The translations under genes and the position numbers were made by a program. A stretch of 64,000 nt of DNA from JBCCGI01 sp039029355 (lineage in GTDB: Bacteria > Planctomycetota > UBA1135 > GCA-002686595). Shown here in pieces: positions 35,295 through 41,996 of the stretch. The notes below the pieces were generated by a model that had not been told where the DNA came from, ran no database searches, and saw only the letters and a list, made by a program, of their open reading frames with translations. Position 1 is the first letter of the stretch; each line of letters starts with the position of its first letter. Location: contig JBCCGI010000035.1 of NCBI GenBank assembly GCA_039029355.1, positions 16,203 to 80,202 on the forward strand, in the 5' to 3' direction.

Positions 35295-36956
35295 GTGCCC
35301 AAGCAGGTCGTCCTCACTTTCCCCCCCTCCGCCGAAGCCCCGCCGCTGGCCGAAACGCCCGAGTTGATCCGCCTCGCCGCCGAGGCGCTCGGCGTCGAGC
35401 GAGACGGCGTCGGAGCGGTGCGGCCGCGACGCGTCTCCTTCGACGGCCGCCGCCGGCGCCGGGTATGGCGCGCCGAGCTGGACGTCTGGGGGCCCGGCGA
35501 GGCGGCCCCCCCCGCCCCCGCGACCACGCCGCCGACCATCTCCGCGCCGAGCGCCGACGCTCCGCACGCGGTCATCGTCGGCTCGGGCCCGGCGGGGCTC
35601 TTCGCGGCGCTCGACCTCCTCGCTGGCGGGTGGAACGCCACCGTGCTCGAGCGCGGCGCCGACGCCCAGACCCGGCGCCGCCCGATCGCGGAGCTCAACC
35701 GCGGCCGGCCGGCCGACCCCGACTGCAACTACTGCTTCGGCGAGGGCGGAGCCGGCACCTATTCCGACGGCAAGCTCTACACGCGCGCCGCGGCCGGCGA
35801 CGACGTCCGCGAGGTGTTCGAGCAACTCGTCGCCCACGGCGCGCCGCCCGAGATCCTGGTGCACTGGCGGCCGCACATCGGCTCGAACCGCCTGCCGAAG
35901 GTCGTCACCGCCATGCGCGAGACGATCCGGCATTCGGGCGGACAGGTGCTGTTCGGCGCCCGCGCCGAGAAGCTGCGCACGCGCGCCGAAGGCGAGCGCA
36001 GGCGCGTTCAGGCCGTCGTCTACCGCGACCTCGCGACCGGCGAGCCGCGCCGCCTCGACTGCGACGCGGTCGTCCTGGCGACCGGTCACAGCGCGCTCGA
36101 CGCCGTGCACATGGCGCGCCGCGCCGGGGCGAGCCTCGCCCCGAAGGGCTTCAGCCTGGGCGTGCGCATCGAGCATCCGCAGCCGTGGCTCGACGAACGC
36201 CAGTACGGCGGCCTGCGCGCCGAGTGCGAGCTGCCCGCGGCCTTCTATGAGATCACCGCCCAGGCGGGCGGCCGCGGCGTCTACAGCTTCTGCATGTGCC
36301 CGGGCGGCTTCATCGTGCCGGCGATGACGGCGCCGAACCGGGTGGTCGTCAACGGAATGAGCCTGTCGCGACGCGACTCGCCCTTCGCCAACTCCGGCCT
36401 GGTCGTGCAGGTCGAGCCCGAGGACTGGTGCGGCGGGCGCGGGGTCTCGTGGGGCTGGCTGGACCTGCTCGGCACCGACCGCCTCCCCGACCGCCCCGAG
36501 GACGACCCGCTGTTCGGCATCCGCCTGCAGGTCGCGCTCGAGGAGCGCGCGGCGCAGGCCGGCGGGGGCAACAACCGCGCACCCTCGCAGCGCGCCGACG
36601 CCTTCGCCGACGGACAGAAGGAAGCCCCCGCGCCGCTGCCGACCAGCTATCGCCCCGGCCTCGCCCCGGTCGACCTGGCCGCGATGCTGCCGCGCGGCGT
36701 CGCGCGCAGGATGCGCAGCGCGCTGCGCGACTTCGACCGCAAGCTTCCCGGCTACGCCTCGGACATCGGGCAACTGGTCGGCGTCGAGACGCGCACCAGC
36801 TCGCCGGTCCGCGTCGCGCGCGACGAGGAGACGCTCGAGAGCCCGGAGGTTGCCGGGCTCTACCCCGCGGGCGAAGGCGCGGGCTACGCCGGCGGCATCG
36901 TATCGGCGGCGCTGGACGGCCGGCGCGTCGCCCGTTCGGCGCTGGCGTCGCGCTAG
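35295..36956 (+). CDS. FAD-dependent dehydrogenase of the COG2509 type
   Basis: A 553-residue flavoprotein starting at GTG 35295. An N-terminal ~80-residue domain (RPRRVSFDGRRRRRVWRAEL) precedes the FAD-binding motif VIVGSGPAGLFAALDL. Then come NYCFGEGGAGTYSDGKLYTR, VLATGHSALD and, near the end, GLYPAGEGAGYAGGIVSAA, which together mark the COG2509 group of uncharacterised FAD dehydrogenases. It follows the OYE-type gene by 45 bases on the same strand. Its TAG stop lies inside the GCTAGC that flanks the insertion sequence, so the element landed right at the end of the gene without truncating it. Function unknown; it could supply electrons or oxidise a catabolic intermediate. Confidence 0.9.
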   Translation: MPKQVVLTFPPSAEAPPLAETPELIRLAAEALGVERDGVGAVRPRRVSFDGRRRRRVWRAELDVWGPGEAAPPAPATTPPTISAPSADAPHAVIVGSGPAGLFAALDLLAGGWNATVLERGADAQTRRRPIAELNRGRPADPDCNYCFGEGGAGTYSDGKLYTRAAAGDDVREVFEQLVAHGAPPEILVHWRPHIGSNRLPKVVTAMRETIRHSGGQVLFGARAEKLRTRAEGERRRVQAVVYRDLATGEPRRLDCDAVVLATGHSALDAVHMARRAGASLAPKGFSLGVRIEHPQPWLDERQYGGLRAECELPAAFYEITAQAGGRGVYSFCMCPGGFIVPAMTAPNRVVVNGMSLSRRDSPFANSGLVVQVEPEDWCGGRGVSWGWLDLLGTDRLPDRPEDDPLFGIRLQVALEERAAQAGGGNNRAPSQRADAFADGQKEAPAPLPTSYRPGLAPVDLAAMLPRGVARRMRSALRDFDRKLPGYASDIGQLVGVETRTSSPVRVARDEETLESPEVAGLYPAGEGAGYAGGIVSAALDGRRVARSALASR

Positions 36957-36957
36957 C

Positions 36958-36985
36958 TGTCCGTTCCAGGCAGGTTGTTCACCCG
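36958..36985 (+). repeat. Left terminal inverted repeat of the IS481-type element
   Basis: 28 bases starting TGTCCGTTCC and ending TTCACCCG. They are a perfect inverted match to 37963-37990; three of the next four inner bases also match after one mismatch. Confidence 0.95.
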
Positions 36986-37040
36986 AATCTCTCCGGGCTC
37001 ATGGGGGTGCTAACAAAGCCCTCAACCCCGGAGAGACCGA

Positions 37041-37969
37041 GTGAAGCTGCATGCTAACGCGAGAACTACGCCCGTCACCCGTCAGCTGCTTGTGGAGCGC
37101 GTGGCCCAGCAAGGCTGGGACGTCGAGTCGGCCGCCGAGTCCGTCTCGATCAGTGTCCGGACGGCCTATAAGTGGCTGCGACGCTGGAGGGATGAGGGGC
37201 TGGCCGGCCTCTCCAGGACCGCTCGTCGGCGCCACACTCAATCCCTCACCGCACACCGGCCCGCAAACAACGCCGAATCAAGAAGCTGCGTAGCCAGAGG
37301 CTGACGGCCCGGCAGATCGCCGGGCTGATGAAGATGGCCAGGTCGACGGTTTCGGCAGTGCTGGTGCGGCTAGGACTGAACCGGCTCAAGGCCCTCGAGG
37401 CCAAGGAACCCGCCAACCGTTACGAACGGGCGCGTCCCGGCGAGCTGGTCCACCTGGACATCAAGAAGCTCGGCAGAATCAAGGGAGTCGGTAAGCGCAT
37501 TCACGGCGACCGAAGCGTGCGATGGCGGGGTGCTGGATGGGAGTTTGTCCATGTGTGCGTCGACGACCACAGCCGAGTGGCGTACGTCGAGGTCCTGCGC
37601 GATGAGAAGGGCGACACGGCCGCGGGATTCCTGACGCGAGCAGTCGAGTGGTTTGCCTCGCTGGGTATCCGCGTCGAGCGAGCTCTCACCGACAACGGCT
37701 CGTGCTACCTCTCGCGGACCTACCAGGACAGGTGCCGCGAGCTCGGCGTCCTCCCAAAGCGCACTAGGCCCTACCGCCCTCGAACGAACGGCAAGGCCGA
37801 GCGCTTCATCCAAACGCTGCAGCGCAAATGGGCCTACGCAAGGCCCTATCGCAGCTCGGCTTGGAGGACTCGTGCTCTCCAGCCTTGGGTCGAGCACTAC
37901 AACCGCGTCCGTCCAGACGGCAGTCTGAACTACCAGCCACCCGTGTCCCGGATCGCGGGATCCGGGTGA
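37041..37969 (+). pseudogene. IS481-type transposase, frameshifted
   Basis: The N-terminal part starts at GTG 37041 and encodes a helix-turn-helix region (WDVESAAESVSISVRTAYKW). The rest continues in another frame with the DDE core: Asp in HLDIKK, Asp in TDNGS and Glu in GKAERFIQTL. The two halves join well if the frame changes at about 37209-37213: the expected G-L-x-D-R-S-S of this family is restored by removing two bases within CTCTC. The reading frame then runs to the TGA inside the right repeat. A TC duplication (or one-base loss) therefore broke the gene, unless it is an assembly error. No A-rich slippery site is visible, so programmed frameshifting is unlikely. The undamaged protein would be about 309 residues. 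Confidence 0.85.
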
Positions 37970-37990
37970 ACAACCTGCCTGGAACGGACA
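37963..37990 (-). repeat. Right terminal inverted repeat of the IS481-type element
   Basis: 28 bases, perfect inverted copy of 36958-36985. It contains the TGA stop of the transposase frame at 37967-37969. Confidence 0.95.
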
Positions 37991-38197
37991 GCTAGCCCAC
38001 CCTCTTCACGAGCCGACGTGCCGCTGCGGCCCAAGCAGCCCGGTTCGCGGGCCTCTCGGTGTCTGGCGGCACTTTGCGGACACCGGCGTCCTCGACGACC
38101 CGTTCAGGGTCGCCTGCGGGGCCGCCGCCCGCAAAGCATCACCAGACACCGAGTTGGACCGCACCGCCACGCCGTCTCGTGAAGAAAGCGGGCTAGC
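37991..38197. repeat. 207-bp imperfect palindrome ending in GCTAGC (MITE-like)
   Basis: The first 42 bases (37991-38032) match the reverse complement of the last ones (38156-38197) at about 34 of 42 positions. After a 20-base insertion in the left arm, 38054-38078 matches the complement of 38129-38153 at 21 of 25. Both ends are GCTAGC. The remaining centre (38079-38128) is unpaired or weakly paired. No coding sequence of substance is seen. It fills the whole space between the IS and the folP stop and could be a miniature inverted-repeat element, a large bidirectional terminator, or a repeat-derived stem. Confidence 0.65.
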
Positions 38198-38990
38198 TCT
38201 CGATCGCGCGCTGCACGGCGATCGCATCGGCGAGCGCGCGCACGTCGTGCGTACGGATGTAGTCCACGCCGGCGCGGCAGGCGTACAGCTCCGAGGCCAG
38301 TGTCGCCGGTCCGCGCTCGGCGACCTCGCGGCCCAGGAGCTGGCCCAGGAACGACTTGCGCGAGGTGCAAACGTAGACCGGCCGCCCAAGCGCGCGCAGC
38401 TGCGGGAGCCCGCGCAGCACCGCGAGGCTGACCGCCGGGTCCGGCGACAGGAAGAAGCCCATGCCGGGGTCGAGCACGAGCCGCTGCGGATCGACGCCGG
38501 CCGCGCGCAGGGCCTCGATGCGCTCCTCGAAGAAGCCGACGACGCGCGCGACGATGTCGCTCGGTGACGCGTCGCGCCCCAGCCGCTCGGCGCGCGCCGA
38601 CGCGGCGACCGAGTGCATCAGCACGAGCTCGGCGTCGGAGTCGCGCACCGCCTCGACGGCGCCGGGCGTCTGTAGCGCCCGCACGTCGTTGACGGCGCGC
38701 GCGCCGAGCTCGAGCACGCGCCGCATCACCTCCGGCTTCCAGGTGTCGACCGCCACCGCGAGTCCGGCGTCGGCGAGGCGGCCGACCACGGGTTCCAGGC
38801 GCCGCAGCTCTTCGGCGGCGGAGACGTCCTCGGAGTCCGGGTGGGTCGATTCGGCACCGACGTCGATCCAGTCGGCGCCGTCGGCGACGAGCGCGTGGGC
38901 ACGCTCGACCGCGGCGTCCGGGTCGACATACCTGCCCCCGTCCGAGAAGGAGTCGCGCGTCAGGTTGAGGATGCCGACGAGCTTCGCCAT
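38193..38990 (-). CDS. folP: Dihydropteroate synthase
   Basis: A 265-residue FolP of typical length: GILNLTRDSFSDGGR, WIDVGAESTHP, VAVDTWKPEVM, VNDVRAL, LVLDPGMGFF and TSRKSFLG with the Ser-Arg-Lys of the sulfa-drug/pABA site. It condenses p-aminobenzoate with hydroxymethyl-dihydropterin diphosphate in folate synthesis. The normal GxESxxP motif is GAESTHP. The ATG at 38990 overlaps the SGNH gene stop in TGATG. folB is encoded 2.6 kb upstream on the same strand, separated by the SGNH gene and a transposase remnant, so a folB-folP unit may have been split. The stop lies in the terminal GCTAGC of the palindrome. Confidence 0.96.
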   Translation of the reverse strand: MAKLVGILNLTRDSFSDGGRYVDPDAAVERAHALVADGADWIDVGAESTHPDSEDVSAAEELRRLEPVVGRLADAGLAVAVDTWKPEVMRRVLELGARAVNDVRALQTPGAVEAVRDSDAELVLMHSVAASARAERLGRDASPSDIVARVVGFFEERIEALRAAGVDPQRLVLDPGMGFFLSPDPAVSLAVLRGLPQLRALGRPVYVCTSRKSFLGQLLGREVAERGPATLASELYACRAGVDYIRTHDVRALADAIAVQRAIES

Positions 38991-40288
38991 CAGGGAAGCG
39001 CGAGCTCGACCGGGGCGGGCATCGGGACCTCGTTGCCGGCGGCGGTCCCTCCGAACTGGCAGGTCGCGAAGACGAGCAGACCGGCGAGCATGCCCTCGGG
39101 GGCCTGCGCCCGCAGGCGATCGAGCGACGCCCGGCCGGTGCCCGCGCCGTCGAGCTCGCCCTGTAGCCCGCCGGCGTCGCGCACCGCGCTCATCAGCGGG
39201 TCGCTTTGGAAGTTGACCGGCCCGGGCGCCGACGGCTCGCGGTGCAGCCCCCACAGGAAGACCTGGAAGCGCGCGCCCGGCGGGCCGCCGCTGACCTCGA
39301 CCGCGAGCGCGCGCGGGTCGCCGGCCGGCGCCGCCGGATCCCCGACGAGCGCGAGCTGCACCGGGCTGGGCGCCTCGGCCTGGAGCCCCGCGAACGGGTC
39401 CGCGATCGGCTCGCCGCTCACGAGCCCGGCCGCGACCAGATCGTTGAAGACCAGGCGGGCGATCAGCTCGTAGCCGCGCGCCCGCGGGTGCAGGTCGGGG
39501 AAGAAGGCGGCATGGAAGCCCTCGGCCTCGGCGAGCCGCGCCAGCGCGCCGGAGGGAGCGAGGAACGCCAGCTCGAGCTCGTCCGACGTGCTCCGCAGCG
39601 CGGCGTTGGCCGACTCGTACACCGTGGCCTCGGCGCCGTAGCCGACGATGCGCACCTCGATCTCGCGCCCGCGCGCGAGCCGCGCGATCTCGCCCACGTC
39701 GCGGCCGATCGACGCGATCTTGTCCTCGGCGCTGACGCGACGCGACCGGTCGCGCCCGACGCCGGTGCCGCCGTCGCCGTCGAGCGACGCGCCCGCCTGG
39801 GCCACGTCGGCCTCCTCGACCGACTCGCGCGAGAGCAGCAGCCGCACGACGCGGACCGACACCAGCCGCTCGTACCAGGGCGGGCCGCCCTCCCCCACCC
39901 AGGCCCACTCGTTGTTGGCGCCGATCGTCAGCAGCAGAAGGTCGGGCCTGACCTCGTCGAGATCGCGCTCGAGGCGCGCCAGCAGCCCGCGCGTGTCGAG
40001 CCCGGGGACGCCGCGCGAGAGCACCTGGTGGCGGCCGGGCTCGGAGGCCTCGAGCAGCGCGCCGAGCCGCTCGGGATAGCTCTCGCCCTCCTGAACGAAC
40101 AGCCCGTACACGTTCGAATCCCCGTGACAGAGGATCGTCAGGCCCTCGACCTCGCGGCGTTCCGGACGCGCGCGTTCGCGGGACTGGCGCCAGAACAGCG
40201 CGCCGACCTGCAGCACCCCCTCGGTGACGCCCAGGCCCAGGACCAGGGCGACGAGGGCCGAGAGGATGCGGCGGGGGGCGGAGCGCAT
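38990..40288 (-). CDS. SGNH/GDSL hydrolase-like exported protein
   Basis: A 432-residue protein with an N-terminal hydrophobic signal or anchor (residues ~8-32). SGNH landmarks follow: CHGDSNVYG with the nucleophile Ser, a Gly in LSRGVPG, TIGANNEW for the Asn block, and DLHPRARGYE with Asp and His. An insert of about 60 residues (near 150-205, Asp/Gly-rich) separates the third and fourth blocks, and a beta-rich C-terminal region of about 130 residues (PSPVQLALVGDP onwards) is added. It is likely a periplasmic or surface esterase. It is coupled to folP by a one-base overlap, probably without functional linkage. It is distinct in layout from the SGNH protein at 2779-4089. Confidence 0.82.
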   Translation of the reverse strand: MRSAPRRILSALVALVLGLGVTEGVLQVGALFWRQSRERARPERREVEGLTILCHGDSNVYGLFVQEGESYPERLGALLEASEPGRHQVLSRGVPGLDTRGLLARLERDLDEVRPDLLLLTIGANNEWAWVGEGGPPWYERLVSVRVVRLLLSRESVEEADVAQAGASLDGDGGTGVGRDRSRRVSAEDKIASIGRDVGEIARLARGREIEVRIVGYGAEATVYESANAALRSTSDELELAFLAPSGALARLAEAEGFHAAFFPDLHPRARGYELIARLVFNDLVAAGLVSGEPIADPFAGLQAEAPSPVQLALVGDPAAPAGDPRALAVEVSGGPPGARFQVFLWGLHREPSAPGPVNFQSDPLMSAVRDAGGLQGELDGAGTGRASLDRLRAQAPEGMLAGLLVFATCQFGGTAAGNEVPMPAPVELALP

Positions 40289-40325
40289 GATCCCGAGGAT
40301 CGTACGCTCCCCCCTTGGGGTGCGG

Positions 40326-41162
40326 CTAGCCGCGCGCTTCCATCTGGCGCGACGACTCGGCGTTGATCCGGGCGCAGACCCCGCGGAGCGCGCCCCAGAA
40401 CGACGACGAGCCGGCGTCGACGAAGCACTCTGGCTCGAGCTTCATCCCGCGGTCGTGGAGGTCGGTCAAGAGGTCGATCCACGCGCCCTCGCTGGCCAGC
40501 AGCCCGACCCGGGCGGCGAGCAGCTCGACGCGCCCTTCGGTGGTCGAGCCGTACAGCGTGAGCGTGCCGAGGGAGTGCTCCTGCATCGGCCCGCGGAGCG
40601 GGATCTCGTCGGCCCAGAGCTGCAGGAACCGGCGGCCCCGCAGGCTCTGGCGCTGGCGCTCCTCGAGACGCGACTCCCAGATCTCGCGCAGACGCGGCAG
40701 GAAGGAGCCGGGGAGCTCCTCGGTGACCGCGCCGAGCATGTCCCGGAACGCCGCGGTCAGGTCACCGGTGGCGAGGCCCTGGAAGTAGTACCCGTCGTCG
40801 GGCATCCGGATCGACGTCGCGGTCCGCGCGTACGCCGGCAGAATCCGGCTGGCGTAGCGCTTGCGCCGGCCGCGCTCGTCGGTGCGGTTGTCGCACACGC
40901 GCGGCTGACGGACACGGATCGCGCCGGCCCCGCAGCGGATGGTCCGCGCTGGCAGGTAGCCGTTCCGGACGACGAGCCGCTTGCCGGCTTCATCGCGCTG
41001 GTCCTTGTAGCGGGCGGTGTAGAGCTGGGCCTCGACGTCGAGGGCTTCAGCGAGTAAACGCTCGACGCCGAGCTGAACGACCTGTGCGCGAGCAGCAAGG
41101 CGTTCGGGGGCGGAGCGGCGGTCGGCGCTAAGTGCAGCGCCTGAAGTGGGGTCGACTCTCAT
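40326..41162 (-). pseudogene. IS256-family transposase, C-terminally truncated remnant
   Basis: A 278-residue frame whose N-terminal half matches IS256/mutator transposases (VVRNGYLPARTI, RVRQPRV, RILPAYARTATSI, LPGSFLPRLREIW). The first catalytic Asp may be in WADEI and a second in FVDAGSSSFWGALRGV. The family continues for over 100 more residues with a conserved Cys/His segment and the final Glu; here homology ends after GALRGV and the frame stops 18 residues later. No terminal repeats are evident. It is probably an inactive remnant sitting 37 bases upstream of the SGNH gene start. Confidence 0.75.
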
Positions 41163-41571
41163 CGCGTTCGCGGGAGCGGGGAGACGCTCCGGCTGCGTTT
41201 GTCAGGGGAAAGACGTTGGGGAAAGGGCCCAATCCGAGCCGCGGTATCCAACGTCAGAATCGCGGCGAAACAGGCCGTGATTCCTGCGGATGTAGGGTTT
41301 TCCCGAGTCTCTACGTCCCAGAGGTGGCAAGAATGGAGCCAGTCCTGTGGCCCAGCCCACCAAAACTAACCCCACCGTCACCCTTCGCCCGCCATCGCCT
41401 GACAAGGGGCGAGCCCGTGTGGGCGAGCCTCCAACACCGATCCACGCTGCGATTGGCCACGACGTTCGGAACACCGCCTGACCCGGCGGCAAGCCGCCTG
41501 AGCTCAGCCGTCGGGAGCGGTGCGCCCCCCTCTCCCCCGACGGGCCAACGGCGGAGCAGGGGTCCAGCCCC
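41163..41571. other. Gene-free interval between IS256 remnant and folB
   Basis: 409 bases with no convincing reading frame on either strand. Composition is slightly less GC-rich in the left half, which fits decayed mobile-element sequence. An 8-bp hairpin, CCGTCGGG at 41507-41514 with CCCGACGG at 41535-41542, lies 30 bases past the folB stop and may act as its terminator, although no T-run follows. Confidence 0.4.
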
Positions 41572-41937
41572 CTACTCGAAGTCGGCCCGGGTCCGCTCGA
41601 TCTCCACCGACGCGACCGCGTTCTCGACCGCCCAGGGCTTGTCCAGCCGGACGCGCACCCGGTCGGCGCCGTGTTCGAGCCCGATCCGGCAGATCTCCCG
41701 CGCCAGCGTCTCGATCAGCCGGTGCTCTGCCGCCTGCACGTAGGCGACGATGGCCTTGGAGATCGTTCCATAGTGGAAGGTGTCGTCGATCTCGTCGCTG
41801 CGGGCGGCGGGCTCGAGGTCGTGGTAGAGCGTGAGGCTCACGATCAGGTCCTGCGGCTTGCCGCGCTCCCAGTCGTTGATCCCGACGATGCCGCGCACGC
41901 GCAGGTCGCGGATGTGGATGCAGTCGTTCGAAGCCAT
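41572..41937 (-). CDS. folB: Dihydroneopterin aldolase
   Basis: A 121-residue FolB: RDLRVRGIVGINDWERGKPQ-like start (GINDWER is the family signature region), DDTFHYGTISKAIV, and ETLAREICRIG. The substrate-binding Glu of V-E-x-x-R-T is in VASVEIERT. It cleaves dihydroneopterin to hydroxymethyl-dihydropterin in folate synthesis and usually forms an octamer. The ATG at 41937 is chosen over a TTG three codons upstream. It lies on the same strand as folP. Confidence 0.93.
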   Translation of the reverse strand: MASNDCIHIRDLRVRGIVGINDWERGKPQDLIVSLTLYHDLEPAARSDEIDDTFHYGTISKAIVAYVQAAEHRLIETLAREICRIGLEHGADRVRVRLDKPWAVENAVASVEIERTRADFE

Positions 41938-41996
41938 GGCGCGCAATATCGCCCCTGCCGGGACCGGAGCAAGCCGCTAGCGCAAAAACGACGCGG

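Larger units (their letters stand above)
36958..37990 (+). mobile_element. IS481-family insertion sequence
   Basis: A 1,033-bp element with perfect 28-bp terminal inverted repeats beginning TGTCCGTTCC, and a DDE integrase-type transposase in two frames inside. GCTAGC occurs directly outside both ends (36952-36957 and 37991-37996) and is the probable target duplication; the site is itself a palindrome. Termini starting TGT and a transposase of about 310 residues fit the IS481 family. The intact, identical ends suggest a recent insertion, while the transposase carries a frameshift. Confidence 0.9.

Noticed and set aside
33329..36250. 973-codon plus-strand frame and a 1,016-codon minus-strand frame over the OYE and FAD genes
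   Set aside because: Both lack domains; the OYE and FAD-dehydrogenase frames carry clear family motifs.
37200..37330. Programmed ribosomal frameshifting in the IS481-type transposase
   Set aside because: No slippery heptamer or downstream pseudoknot is seen, and IS481-type transposases are normally encoded in one frame; a small indel explains it better.
37991..38197. Integron attC site
   Set aside because: The palindrome lacks the GTTRRRY / RYYYAAC core sites and is longer and more regular than attC; there is no integrase nearby.
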